Notes under the pieces: generated by a model
Seen by the model: the letters and a program-made list of their open reading frames with translations, nothing else
Told to the model about the DNA's origin: nothing
Database searches by the model: none
Assembly (NCBI GenBank): GCA_001510575.1
Contig: LNGK01000007.1
Coordinates: 1,792,151 to 1,856,150, forward strand
Length of the DNA: 64,000 nucleotides
From: Knoxdaviesia capensis
Taxonomy: Eukaryota > Ascomycota > Sordariomycetes > Microascales > Gondwanamycetaceae
Reading direction: 5' to 3'
In this document: positions 8,422 to 21,083 of the stretch, piece by piece
Numbering within the stretch: position 1 is the first letter of the stretch
Layout of the letters: each line of letters begins with the position of its first letter
Position numbers and translations under genes: made by a program

Positions 8422-11400
8422 CTGTATGCATCTACGGGCTTTCTGACAGGCTAAGGAACCACACCGCATCAGCCCTCTTCAAAGGTCGGCGGCGGGGAAA
8501 TCGAAACTCCCGACATTGGGGGTGCCATCCGCTGGCCTCTCTCTTTCTTTGTGGTTTTGTTCTTTTTGGTCGGTGCGAGACACATGCCGTAGGCGTGGCG
8601 TGGAGTCAGATGGAGACAAAAAAAGAAAAGGCTGTGAGTGCAAGAAAAGAAAAAAATACATGGAAGAGGGAAAAGAAAGCGCCGAGTGGGAAATGGACAC
8701 AGACATACGAGAGCGAGAGAGTGAACGAGCGAGATCTCCGTGATCCTCACTGGAAGCTGTCTTTTGTTGCTGTTTGCCCAGCACTGCACACTGTTGTTCG
8801 CTCAGTATGCTACTCCCCGTGGATCGATCTATCGACTGCAGAACGCTGTCCTGTGATACCTGCTGCGTCCAGCAAACGGCATTTGTGCGTCCTGCTTCTT
8901 CCCTCTATGTAAAAAAAAAAGGAAAACATTGCCAGGTAATTCCCGTGTCCTGCCTGACGTTGGGACCACTGCCACGCTCACTTTCCGGTGGTACGCACAG
9001 CAACCGAACACCCTTTTGGGAACAAAGACGAGACTGCTCAGGAAGCGCCAGGGAAGACACCCCCCTCTCAAGATCTGGCTGGAGAATGCAAAGCGGTTTC
9101 CAGAGCAGGTGGCGGGGGCCTCTTCTCTCCTCTTCACTCACACCGCCGGGTACTGGCATGCAAACAGGTCTTTGAACTGGCCAAGAACACACGCCCTTTC
9201 TGTCCACAGCCGATGGAATAAAAATAACACAAACCGGACGATATTCAGCATTGATCCCCCCGGGCGTTGGCATGGAGGACTTAATCTCTCGGTTCTTGGC
9301 TCAGTGGGTTGCACAACATGCTGCCAAGAGGGCCGGTAGAACGTTGATGGTGATGGTGCCTCTTTATACTGTCCGTTTCCTGCGCCGCCGAACACGCCGG
9401 ACAAATACAGCGAGGAAAGGCAAAAAAAAGAAAGGCTGTGCTTGGCGTGTCTGTAGAGGAAATTTGCGCGCGGCGTGCTGCCAATGGCTTGGGAAGAGAA
9501 CACGCTCATTCCCCCGTTGAGTACCGTGTGTAGTCAGCCAGAGGACTGCCGTTCTTCGTCTCACTTGAACTGGGCTGCCACTATCACGCTCCTCCTTCTA
9601 TCTCTCTTCTTAGAGAGGGATGAACGAAGACCACGTAGACCACTGGGTGTATCTTCGGGGCGCCTCCGTTTCTAAGAGAGGCATCAAATTTCCACGGCCT
9701 GAGCAGTGTTCGAGCGGCATGGCGTTTGGACGTACAATTTTGCCAGCAGGGCGTCAGAGCCGTTTTTATATATCGCCAAAATCTCCATCCCCCCCTTGCC
9801 ACGATACTCCTTACCTGTTTTTGCCCTACTACCTCTTCGTTGGTCCTACTGAGATACCGTCCTGAGTCAATAGTATGTTTTTTTTCTCTCTGGTGTCTCC
9901 TTGGTCCTGTTGGCTGTCTCTCTGGAGTGCCACGGTGGCGCACAAATACGAGCCGGGCTGGCGCGCGAATAGGTGGACAAAAGAAGAAACGTCACCTGGG
10001 CTGAGAGATGCCAATCAGTCGAATGTGGAGGACCAAGGCACATTGAGAAAAGAAAAAAAAAAGAAAAAGGCTATATTCCAAATCTCTTCCTCCACCTATT
10101 AGCTCTCTTGGGAAGAACGACGCCGCAAATGAGGCTTTCTCGAACATTGAGCAGCGGCGGCGATGGCGGCGGAGGATGATTTGATGGTTGGTGATGATCG
10201 GTGTTGCACAGGGTGGCGTGGCCAGAAAGCGCGGCTCTCTGTGTCTCGAGTACCTTTTGAACTGCCTTTTTCATGTCTTCTTAGATCCTCGGAAGGGAAG
10301 TTGTTTGACGGCCTGGTCTTCGCGGTGAGTCGGGGCGGCGATCAACACATACTGGCCCCAAGCCCGTCTGGGCGAGCCAACTACTTTTCTTCCTTTTCCG
10401 ACAGAATGGAGATCTAGGTAAGATAGATAGACCAGCTTACTAGCATTTATTTCTCCTTACTTCTCGCTGGTCAGACGGCAGCTAGCATCAACAAGCCACG
10501 CCTTGCCTTCCAGCGTACGGACAGTCATGTGCTGCGCATTACACAAGGACATGTTTATAGGCGCACAACACACCTATCGGCACAGCTATAGATACGGGGG
10601 GAGGTGGCCAAGCCCAGTAAACAAGGCGTCCGTTTCTCTCTCTCTCTCTCTCCTTCAGCGTACAGAGGCGGGAACACAAACAGAAAGGTGAGACACCGAG
10701 AGAACATTTAATCAGACATGTGTGGATCGTGGTGAGCGGACTTTGGACCGGAGATTCAAACCAACCCGGACTGCCTTGGGAGTTTCTGTCAGCTCGGACG
10801 AAGAATTACGCAGTTTAACTAAGCTCGAGAGGTTGTCTGGCTATCAGTTACCGGTGAATGCGGGTTTCTGTTGTTTACATGCAATCAACATGCGCGGGCG
10901 GTGATATCTACCAGGTGAGGGGACCGCCGATTATGCGGCTGTATGCGTGGGTTGTGTAGTTTTTATGCTCTAATTCGGTAACGATTGGGACATGCATTGA
11001 ACATTGCATACCGGTAACATCAGAAAGGACCGGTGAGAGAGAAAAAGAGAGAGGAAAGAGAGAAACGGAGCTGAGAAGGGATGGCCACACGAAAAAGGGG
11101 AGACCACAAGCGAGAGACCAGAGAGAAGAAAAAGGAACCAAAAGAAGCAAGGTTTCGACTTTCTACCACTACAAGGGAATACAACGCCATGCCTGAATCG
11201 ATAGATGCTATATAGCTTAAGCCGTCACCAGGGACCATCAGCCTGTAAAGCGAAACACAGCAACACCTACCGATGAATGGTGAAGAAAAAGGGGACATAT
11301 ATTGGGGGCATATATTGGGGACATTTATCTATCCTGAACTTCGCGCGGGTATCAGGGCACGCTCTTTGGCATGTAGAGAGCGTCCCCCTTGCATCGTGTA

Positions 11401-13675
11401 TAACCAACAACAATAATAACGAGGCGGGAGTAGCTTCCGTCCACCGTGTATGGGAAGAGAGAAGTTGGGATGCGGGTGATTTGCAGTTGCATCTTGGATG
11501 CTGCAACTCGCGATCATGAGATCGCACGCCGGGGAAATTTAACCCATGAGTAAGGGCCGGGACAGTTTCGCGCATCGATTTTTCTTTCTTTTCTGTTTCT
11601 GGATCACCCACTCTGAGAGTACATTTACGATATACGCCAGATTAAGGACACACAAAAGCATACGAGCAAGAAGGAGAGCTTCACCTCTTGAAGTTCCAGC
11701 TTCGGGGGAGCAGGAGGCTAGTGGCTCAAAGAGTATCGCCGCCGCCGAGCAGCAGTGAGACTCCTGGAGGCGCTGTTTATTTTATTTTTACTTCGCGGGT
11801 CACTCCTCAACCTCATCTCGACTGCACTCGACTCGACTCGGACCTTGGGCCTGCGAGACCGAGGGGCGTTGTGATACCCACACTTAACAGGCACATCTTC
11901 GGCCCAGGATGCATCTGCCGGGACGGACTTTGTGTGTCTGTGTGTGGGTGGGTGCGTTTGGGGTGGTGGGACTGTGGTCGTGTACCTAATGGTGGAAGGT
12001 GGCATTCTTTCCTTTTTTATTTATTTAATTGCACGCCACTGAAGATGGCGATGAGGCAAGAAAGAGGAAAAGAGGAAAAAAGGTCTTACATGGCGCTGAG
12101 AGAGGGGGGGGGGCTGGGTTGCGGGTAGCTGGAAAGCAAGACACCGACACCAGGCCCGGACGAAACGCACCAACGACAACTAAAGAATGTATGTGTGTCT
12201 GCATGTTCGACTGCAGCTAATCGGATACCATTTAGAGTCAATAGAAAAAGGACAAGACTCACGGCCAAGATCCAGATGTCAGGAGGAGCGAATGCTCTTA
12301 AGCGACGAGATACGCTCATACCACGCACATGCAGTGTTGTCTTCCGTATTCTGCTTCACTCTTCCGTTCTTCCAAGGCTCCTGGCCCAGACAAAGGCCAT
12401 TACGGATTCTCTCATCATCTCCAAGAATCACCACAGATATTACAATGTCTCAGCGCCCGGCTGAGACATCTGCATTTCTTCCGCATATATACACACACGC
12501 CGCCGTGTCTCTCGAGACAAACGGAAAAACGCCAAAGAACAGAAAAATTGGAAGGAAAATAATATACTGTGCAAAAACACACTGGAAGAGGCTGAGAGGT
12601 ATCCAGTAGACAGTGTTCTTTTTTTCGGGGTTCTGTGTGGAGGTGGAATGTTACGTTTGTTTGTGATCTACCCGCCCACACACACACACATACAGAAAGA
12701 GAGAGAGAACCCGGGCTGGGGGTGCGTGCCAGTGATACCGAGAAGTATCTTTGTCTACATTTAGAAGGGGGCTATTACCTACACTATGAGATTATAGCCG
12801 GATAATGGAAGAGGTGATCGGTGCAGTCGGAGATCAGCGGGAGGGAAGACAGACAGCAGAAGGAAACGATGTAGTCTGGTATAGCTCAATCGTACTAGAA
12901 CAGTTGTCTGTGAAGATCTATAGATAGAAATACGGGGGTGTCTGAACGGGTCAGAGGTCTCTGACAATACACACACCAGTACTGTACACCAACCCAAAAG
13001 CATCCAGCCATGAACCCTGCCAGCCCGGGCCTTAGCCCACGCTTGTGTACACCGCACAGCCGGAGGAAGCACATACAGACAGAGTATGAGCGGCCAAGCA
13101 AAGGTGAAAAGCCTCCGCAGCAACGTCCTGCGTGTGCACAGTTGTGACTCCACCACAGAACAAGAGAAGACAGGCAGCCAGCAAGCAGAGAGTTCAGCCT
13201 CACCGCAGGTCTCAACGCAGCCCACAGCAAAAGGAAACAAATGCAAGACCAGAACTCTCACACACCCCCCCGTCGACGGCATTCTCAACGACCGACTCCG
13301 GCTGAGTGTGTCTGGGAAGCTCTTTGCAAGTGTCTTCTTGTCTGCTGCTCCTATGTTTCTTCAAAACAGAAACAGAACAGAGAGCAGCGTCGGTTGCCAG
13401 AGGATGATAGACTGCAGACTCCACTTCCTCTCTCTTTTGCATGTCTCTCAGCAGTTTCTCTGTCTGTACACAGCATATCTAAATATACAGTCCTGGTCTT
13501 GGGGAGTGGGCGTATGTTGTCTCTCCGTCGGTGGTTGCTGTAACCCCAGCACACGCGCAGAAATCGAAATCGAGTGCGCTGCTCTCTCGATATAAAGATC
13601 CGATATGCACATCGCAGCAACATGCAACAATCCGGACTTGCCGTTATTCAGCTATCCGGACATCACTTAGTCACA

Positions 13676-14210
13676 GCTCTCGTTACTTGCATATCGCTCC
13701 TTCCCTCTCCCTCTTCTCTTCATCCCATATTCTATATCAATCCCCTTCCCAAACGCCGTGTTCTTCTTTTCTTTCTTCTTTTCCTTTCCTTTTCTCTTCT
13801 TCCCGCCTCCAAACCATTCATGCTCTCTTTTCCTCCCTACATTCGCGGCCTTCTTTTCTTTGCTTGGGTGTGCCACTCTCCTTTGCTCCCTCGAGTCATC
13901 TGAGTCGATAAATCCCGACTGGGCTTTTTTTGGCTGATGTTGTTGAGTTGAGACCTTCCTGGGTGCATTGTCTTCTCTTTTGTCATATTTATATATCTTA
14001 TATTCCTTCCCGGGAATTTACATACCTTCGCCCATCTCTCCCTCTGCTGGTTTCTTTTCCCTTCACTTCTCTCTCTTTCCCTGTACTCCTCCTTTCTTCT
14101 TCTTCTTCTTATTTACCTTTGCCCTTCTTCTTACTTTTTCCCCTCCCAACTTGTTCGGTCTTCTTCCTCTCTTCCTTCTTCTCACCCCTCATCCCCTCTT
14201 CTAGCGTCGA
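13676..14210 (+). promoter_or_regulatory. CT-rich promoter tract of the MFS transporter
   Basis: About 530 bp of strongly pyrimidine-biased plus strand ends roughly 490 bp before the transporter start. Shorter CT tracts precede other starts here (VPS17 at 25487, the dehydrogenase at 36300, FKBP at 63542), and such tracts are common near fungal transcription starts. If the start site lies at the tract's end, the mRNA leader would be about 0.5 kb. That last step is inference. Confidence 0.4.
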
Positions 14211-14697
14211 CCTTCAACCCTTACGAGACCGTCGATGCCTTCATCAAGAGCTCACATGGACACAGTGATCTGCTAGAATAGTTCTGCAGGCTTTCTTTCT
14301 TAATCTTTGCTGATTTCCTTTCGATCGATATTGCTCGGTCGTTTATACATCCTCCAAACCGTTCGGCCCCGTCTTATACCCCCATATTAATGGATTCCCC
14401 TTCAACTTACACTCTTTAATTTTAATTCAATTTTCTTCCTGATCTACTGTTCTTCTGCTTCACATATACACTCCTTGATATCTTCGCCCAGTACTCGCTT
14501 CTTTCCCCTCACTAATAACTCCCTTGTGGTCAGTGTGGTCTCGCCAATCTGCATATATTGCGCCTTAATCTTTCCCCCCGGAATCCCGACGACACGGCAT
14601 CTATTTATACTTTGACACACCAGCAAAGCATTATACCTGATATTTGCCAGGATATACACAAAAACCGGTGTTATCCCCAGACTTAATATCAAGATCA

Positions 14698-17525
14698 ATG
14701 GCTTCTCCAATTCCTTCTGCGGCCGCCGCCGCGGCAACTAACGACTCGGGGGCAAACCAGCTATCGGCCCCTTCAGCTCTTCAGACATCAACTTCGACCT
14801 CGTCTCCCGAGATCCCGCAGCTCAACGGTGGCATCTCACAACAACCAGCAGAGCTGTCTGCTCACTCGAGTTCCTCGTCCGGCGTTCTCTCAACTTCCCA
14901 AACCGGCGCCACTCTGGTGTCAGTAAGTGATCGGCCTCACCCCCTCTCTCCACTCTCGTCTCCTCGCTTCTCTACATCGTCGCGCAACGGCGAGGGCCCC
15001 AACGCCATTCCCCAGCGCCGCAGCCTTCCCACGAGCCCAACCACTACCACCATTGCTACCCTCGTTGCCTCTGGCTCCGTGGCCGGTGAGCCGATCAATG
15101 CCGGTACTTCCGGCGAGTTCAATGGCCTTGACTTCGCCTCACCGTCGCCAGGCTTCTCGCGCATAGACTTTGCACGCGAATCCTCTGCCGCCACGCTCGC
15201 CGGCAGCTGGCGCGATAGTCACGATCTCTTCTTCAACGAGCCGTCCGCATACCGCCAGTCGAACATGTCTGGCCCGACTCTGCGTGGCCGTGACAGCCAC
15301 GTACCCACGATCGGATCCGCCTCACGGAGTGCCCTTGTGCTCGACGCATTTGCCGAAGATGGCAACGCGCACACCACCACAGCCGGAACCGCCCCCGCAG
15401 CCACCGGAGCTGCTTCTGACCCCAGTATGGTGAAGAAACCCTCAAAGATGGCTGAGTTCGAGACTCCCGATGATGTGTCCGGTCCGCCGCGTGGTCCCCC
15501 TGGCCCCGGAGCTGGACCGGGTTCCGGAGGCCGTGACATGGGTAGCGAGGACGAAGCCGAGCGCAACTTCCAGCCCAAGACTCTCAAGTTCTGGTTGGTG
15601 ATGCTTTCCAACTTTGCTGCTCTGTTCTTGGTGGCTCTGGACCGCACGATCATCGCGACCGCCATCCCGCGTATTACTGACGATTTCAACACTATTGCGG
15701 ATATCGGTTGGTACGGATCAGCGTACATGTTGACCACAGCCGCATCTCAGTTGATATTTGGCCGAGTGTTCAAGTTTTATGATCTGAAATGGTGAGTGTG
15801 GCGCTTCTGTTCTCTTCGCCCCTTGCTGAAGTGTCTGGAGTGTAAAAAGAAACTAACACGCGTGCTTTCTCTCTTGTAGGACTTATATGATCACCATTCT
15901 GATCTTCGAGATTGGCTCTGTTATCTGCGCTGCTGCGCCAACATCCGCTATCTTCATTGCCGGTCGTGCTATTGCTGGTATTGGATCTGCTGGTATTTTC
16001 ACCGGATCGATGATGGTTATGATCCCCATGGTGCCCCTGCACCGCCGACCGATGTTCCAGGGCATTTTCGGCATGGTCTTTGGCTTTTCGTCGGTCATCG
16101 GACCCCTAGTCGGTGGTGGCTTCACCAGCGGCTTGAGCTGGAGGTAAGACTTCACCCTGTATCCCCGACTTGTTCAAGCACCCCTACTAACAGGTTCTTA
16201 GATGGTGCTTCTGGATCAACCTGCCTATCGGTGGTATTGCCTTCCTCCTGCTGCTCTTCTTCCTCCACCCCAAGAAGGAGGATATGCCGCCCGTTCCCCT
16301 GGTTAAGCATATCATGCGCCTGGACCCTCTCGGAACCTTCTTCTTTGTCCCCGCCGTGACTGCGCTGCTGCTTGCCCTCCAGTGGGGTGGTGCCGCCTAC
16401 CCGTGGAAAGATATCCGTATCGTTGTGCTGTTCGTTGTCTTCGGTGTTATGTTCATCTGCTTCGTGGCAGTTCAAATCCTGATGCCCGAGACGGCAACTG
16501 TCCCTGGCCGTGTTATCAAGCAGCAGACTATGCTGGCTGGAGCGGGCTACATGACCTTCCTTGCCGGTGCGATGATGATGCCGATCTACTATGTGCCCCT
16601 GTGGTGTAAGTCCTTTCGCCCCAGCAAACTCGACCTGCAAGAGGGATATCACTAACACGTTATCTCTCCAGTCCAAACTGTCAAGGGAGCCGATCCGGTC
16701 AAGTCCGGTATCTACACAATCCCCCTTGTTCTCAGCATTGTCGTGTCCAGCATCATTGGCGGTATCATGACCCAGAAGATCGGTTACTACGTGCCCTCCA
16801 TGATTCTCTGCCCGGTGATCATGGCCGTCGGTGAAGGCCTGCTCAGCACCTTCTCCATCTCGACTCCGTCCTCGCAGTGGATCGCCTACCAGTTCCTCAC
16901 CGGCTTCGGTCTCGGCTTCGGCATGCAGACCGTCAACTTGGCCGTGCAGACCGTGCTGCCCCGCCCCGACATCTCCACCGGCATCGCCATCACCTTCTTT
17001 GCCCAGCAGGTCGGCGCCGCCGTGTTCGTGTCCGTCGGCCAGTCGATCCTGTCCAACCTGCTGGTGAGCCGCCTGCGCGGTGTTCCGGGTGTCGACGCCG
17101 CGCTGGTGGTGCACGAGGGTGCCACCGATATCCTGGCGTCCGTGCCAGAGCGGTTCCGCCCGCGCGTGGTCGAGGCGTACAACTTTGCTCTGACCAAAAT
17201 CTTCCTGACCGGCATGGGCCTGGCGCTGCTGACCCTGGTCTGTGCGCTGGGCATGCAGTGGCGTAGCATCAAGAAGCAGCCCGGCGCCGGTCCCGGCGGT
17301 CCCCCCGGCCCGCCGGGTGGAGCCCCTGCCGGACCCCCGGGAGCCTCTGGTCCTGTCGGCCCTGGTCCTGCTGCTGGCAACGCCTCGCTGTCTCCCGCGG
17401 AGCTGAGTGGTTCCAAGGAGATGAAGGACGCCTCTAGTGACCACAAGAGCTCGATGGCCGAGCTTGAACCATCGGAAAAGGCGGCGGCGGCAGCAGCAGC
17501 TAAAAAGGCGGGCGAGATGGTGTAA
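14698..17525 (+). CDS. MFS multidrug efflux transporter, DHA2-like (14-helix)
   Basis: Exons are 14698-15791, 15880-16143, 16202-16605 and 16672-17525, joined by three GT-AG introns of 88, 58 and 66 nt, giving 871 residues. It is a proton-driven plasma-membrane exporter by family. The first helix begins near residue 298 and is followed by Leu-Asp-Arg-Thr-Ile-Ile-Ala-Thr-Ala-Ile-Pro, the DHA2 signature. The motif after helix two (Gly-Arg-Val-Phe-Lys-Phe-Tyr) and Trp-Arg-Trp-Cys-Phe-Trp-Ile-Asn-Leu-Pro-Ile-Gly also fit. The ATG at 14698 was chosen because codons upstream in frame offer only TTG. Unusual are an N-terminal Ser/Thr/Ala-rich cytosolic extension of about 290 residues and a Gly/Pro-rich C-terminal tail, making it well above the typical 540-600 residues. 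A GTAAGT at 14923 is not used, since the frame is open through it. The substrate is unknown. Confidence 0.9.
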
Positions 17526-18644
17526 GACGAACTTGCGTGTGTGTCTGGGCAACGGGCGGGTGTCACCAATATGCCACCTTGGTGAACACTCTGTCTAACG
17601 GTTGTGGTGTTTTTTGTTCATGGCGGCCTGATTCAGTTGTGTCTTTCAGGGCTGTGACGGGGAGGGGGGTTCCCAGCCTCGGTGATCAGCATATCCAACT
17701 AATACTTCTCTTCGGTGGTCCTCTTTTGGGATATCTTTTTTCATTGTATGCATATCTTCTTCGCTGGTAAATTTCATCCTGGCAGTACATACGGGTCGGA
17801 CTTTCTGATATAGGCTATTATATTTTCATATTTTCAAACTTGCTTTTTCTTTTGGATTTGTTCATACTTACTGAGGCGGTACTGCCATTTGCATACTACA
17901 CGATTCAACCCCTCCAAGCGAAACAACATATTCTTGTCAGACCGTGAACTTCAGAAGTTCGCATCTAGAATTGTGGGTTTGCGGGAAATTTGATGGCGTG
18001 GTGTTGGGCTTGCCTGCACGTCTCCGGAGTCCGACGGGGGTACCGTGGAGAGTGAGGGTGCCTAGCCGCAGATCGATCTTTCGATAATTTGACCCACACA
18101 CACACACACACTTACACCCCCAACCACTGAATTTTTTCCGGAGATTCTCGTGCACACTTTGGTTTTGGCACTAGACCCTGTGTGACTCGGGAGTTGGCGT
18201 TATGCTCCCAAAGCAGAAGAGTCGTAGGCAGCGTGTGGCTTGCTGAGAGACGCAGAAAAAGTTTATCGGAAATTCGACAGCCCCGACTTTTCCGGTGGAT
18301 CGGAGACGGAGGAAAAACTGTGCCGTCTGCGTGCATTTAGAGATGCATTTACGGGACTGAAGTTGAAGCACACCTGTTCCTGGGTTGGTGAACTTTCGGT
18401 TGTATTAGGGGTAGGGTTGTGTTTTAGGGTTAAACAACCCCTCCAACCCGAAGAAGTTTTAAAATTTTGCCCACCCAAACATGATCTTGCACTCCTACAA
18501 CGCACATAGTTTTAGAAAGTCACAACCGCAAAACACATTACAGAACCTCCCTTATACGCTTGAATACTGCCCATAAATCTTGCTCCTTGCTCTTTCAACC
18601 CTTTAAGGCCCTTACCAAAACCCCGCACATTTCACTCCAACACC
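17526..18644. other. intergenic region between MFS transporter and BCP1
   Basis: About 1.1 kb without a coding frame of note. It should hold the transporter 3' UTR and the BCP1 promoter. A CA run lies at about 18094-18110. At 18395-18480 there are several TAGGG/CCCTA-like words that form an imperfect inverted repeat. Confidence 0.6.
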
Positions 18645-19724
18645 ATGGGCAAGAAACGCAGCCGTGAGCCGGCCCGCGAGAAGGTGCCCGCGATCCCCTC
18701 CGACGACCGCATGGACGAAGACGGCTCAGACGAGGAGGTGAGTCCCAACATCCCCTGGGCCTGGCCCACACATACACTCCGGCGGTACATATAGTATCTC
18801 TCTAATTCGGCTGCCCGGCTTCCTCTACAGGACTTCGACGTGGTGAACGTCGACTTTGAATGGTTCAACTTCGACTCGGAGATCGACTACCACGGGGTGA
18901 AATCGCTGCTCCGCCAGCTCTTCGACGTCGACGCACCGCTCCTCAACCTCTCCGGCCTCGCCGACGTGATCCTCGCCCAACACACAATCGGCTCGACCGT
19001 GAAGGTCGACACGCGCGCAAACGACCCGTACGCGATGCTGACGGCGCTCAACCTCGCCGTGCAGCGGACGAGCCCCGCGGTGAGCGCGCTAGCCACGTAC
19101 CTGGCGGACCGCGCGACCGCCTCGCCCAGCGCCGCGGTGGCCAGCACGGTGGCGCCGCTGATCCGCCAGGCCGTGGCCCCGGGGACAGAGGCTGCGGCGG
19201 CGCCGCAGGTGGCGCTGGTGTTTTCCGAAAGACTGGTCAACATGCCGGCGGAGATCGCCCCGCCGATGTACTCGCTGCTGCTCGACGAGATCGAGGCGGC
19301 GCTGGAGGACGGCGAGCCGTATGCGTTCTCGCACTTCCTGGTCGTCAGCAAGGTGTACCACGAGGTCGAGTCGCAGCTGGACGCCGAGATGGCGGACGAC
19401 GACGGTGGAGACACCGGCGGCGCGGGCGAGGGCGGATCGCGGCGGCGCGCGAAAAAGCCGCGCTCGTCCAAGGCGGCTGCTGGCGCCTCTGCGGCGCAGC
19501 AGCCGTTCTTCTACTTCCACGTTGAAGACGAGGTGCTGCAGAAGCACGCGGTGGCGGCCGGCAGCTTCCCGTTCACCAAGACCGACGAGGTGGTTGCAGA
19601 CAGCAAGCGCGCGTTCCAGGAGATGGGGATCACTACGCACGGATACTTCATTTTGATCGAGGCGGCCAAGATGCTTCCGGCGGTCAAGGAGATCACGGAG
19701 TACCTGCAGCCTCCTGGTGCGTAG
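18645..19724 (+). CDS. BCP1: BCP1/BCCIP family protein
   Basis: Exons 18645-18737 and 18831-19724 around a 93 nt phase-0 intron give 328 residues. The second exon opens with Asp-Phe-Asp-Val-Val-Asn-Val-Asp-Phe-Glu-Trp-Phe and later His-Gly-Val-Lys-Ser-Leu-Leu-Arg-Gln-Leu-Phe, the hallmark of BCP1/BCCIP. In yeast, Bcp1 is an essential nuclear protein that chaperones ribosomal protein Rpl23 and supports nuclear export of Mss4. A basic Arg/Lys stretch following a Gly/Asp-rich linker (around residues 200-220) looks like a nuclear localisation signal. The N terminus (Gly-Lys-Lys-Arg-Ser-Arg) is also basic and is followed by an acidic patch that spans the intron. It is transcribed in the same direction as the transporter and converges on chorismate mutase. 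Confidence 0.92.
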
Positions 19725-20208
19725 GGTGGGAGGAGTCCTGGGTTTGTGCATCTTGGGGGCGGGGATAGATAAAAAGGAGGACTAAAAGTTGCATGATACG
19801 TTTGGTGGGTGGGATATTCCTTTTCAAAACTAGACGACACGAAATAATGAAGGATTAAAAGTTAAGATGAGATACAACTGTCACGACTTCCGAATATATA
19901 CTCTTCTTTCTGAGTCCAGCTTCCTGTGCTTACTGACATCTTGAAGTTGTGTCTACGCACTGGCATACAACGAGAGCCTAAGCTGGCAAGCCTGAATGGT
20001 TATTCCGAGAAAGAAAAAGCAGACTTTTAAAGACCAAAGAAATAAATCAAGACGCAGATTTTAGCCGAGTCCGAGATCTCGGTGGCTCGCGCAGCATCCA
20101 AGACCAACGCAACCAACCAAGAGACACACCCATCATACCCAGATACTGAATGATACATAGATCAAGATCACCCGGCTGTTTCTTCTCTCCACTTGTAGCT
20201 CGCCGCAA
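19725..20208. other. convergent 3' region between BCP1 and chorismate mutase
   Basis: About 480 bp shared by two converging transcripts. AT-rich with no coding signal. Expected to hold both 3' UTRs and their poly(A) sites. No conserved terminator is visible. Confidence 0.6.
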
Positions 20209-21083
20209 TCAATCCAGACGCTGCATCAGGTACTCCACTTCGACCTCCTTGGTCAGCGGAATCACGAAGTCCTTGTACATGGCCACCACCGCATCGGCAT
20301 CGATCTTCTGGCTGCCGCTGCTACTCGCCGATTGCGACGGGTCCCGGCCATAGGTGAGCACCTTCAGCCGCAGGCGGTCCAGCACCTGCTGCTCGACAGC
20401 GGCGTTGGTGATAGCGTCCGCAATGCCCGCGCGGTCCTCGGCCAGAATGAGGGTGCGGAAGCGCTCGGTCTCGGAGCGGAACTTGGACTCCGCCACGAAC
20501 TTGCCAAAGTGGATGCGCCGCGAGATGGCCTGCAGACAGGCAATGTCGCAGGTGGCGGCCGAGCCGTAGTGCTCGCGCGACTCGCCGCGGTCGCCGTCGG
20601 CCTCCGTCGCGGCGGGCGCGCGCACACACACGGCCGGCAGGAAGCTGTTGATGTAGAAGTCGTGGATCTTGGCGTTGACGTTGACGTTGTTGCGGTGCAG
20701 CAGCGCGCCGTAGTCGAGCGGCAGCAGCAGCGGGTCCTGCACCACGTCCGGGAAGAACGGGTACTCGTCGGGCGAGTCGTAGCGGCGGATCAGCGACTGC
20801 AGCCGCTCCTGCTCGCGCAGGTACCAGTCCATGAAGCTCAGGTCGGAGTCCGGGATCTTGACCGCGCCGGGCACGTAGATGTTGCGGTTCAGCGGGAACT
20901 GCGCCCGCTCGATCACGTGGAAGGTGATGGTGTCCTCCAGGCGGCTGTGGGACGTTAGAGGATTAGCTGAGGAAGCAAGAAGAAGAGAAAAACAGGGGGG
21001 GTGGTTTCCTACATCAGCTGAAACCGGATGTGGCCGAGGTCCAGCGCGTCGGTCACGGCCGGTAACGTCGATATCGAGTCCAT
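20209..21083 (-). CDS. ARO7: chorismate mutase (AroQ fungal type)
   Basis: Exon 1 is 21083-21013 and exon 2 is 20944-20209 on the minus strand, with a 68 nt intron, giving 268 residues (yeast Aro7 has 256). It converts chorismate to prephenate, the branch to Phe and Tyr, in the cytosol. Catalytic residues known from yeast are present: the Arg of His-Ile-Arg (residue 20, yeast R16), Ser-Arg-Arg-Ile-His-Phe-Gly-Lys-Phe followed by Glu-Ser-Lys (R157 and K168), and Thr-Lys-Glu-Val-Glu-Val-Glu-Tyr near the C terminus (T242, E246). The allosteric Arg-Arg pair before the Ser-Pro-Asp-Glu motif (yeast R75/R76) is kept, so Trp activation and Tyr inhibition are expected. The position of yeast T226 is Asp here. 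The intron splits an Ile codon in the first helix. It is divergent from MDV1. Confidence 0.97.

Larger units (their letters stand above)
7559..14697. other. 7.1 kb intergenic region upstream of the MFS transporter
   Basis: No gene could be supported. Many small ORFs overlap on both strands without recognisable domains. It holds a hairpin (7613-7651), GACA repeats (8273-8289), a 63 bp tandem duplication (8296-8421), CT and GA microsatellites (for example 10637-10653), and a 500 bp pyrimidine-rich tract (13676-14210) that probably belongs to the transporter promoter. Confidence 0.55.

Noticed and set aside
8247..8912. 221-codon plus-strand ORF
   Set aside because: It is built on GACA, a 63 bp duplication and CT repeats, with no domain, so a chance frame is more likely.
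14923..15023. Possible extra intron (GTAAGT) in the first MFS exon
   Set aside because: Removing it would shift the frame, while the unspliced frame is open and continuous.
16152..17552. 466-codon minus-strand ORF opposite the MFS transporter
   Set aside because: It mirrors the GC-rich codons of the transporter exons. The plus-strand reading has clear family motifs and splice sites.
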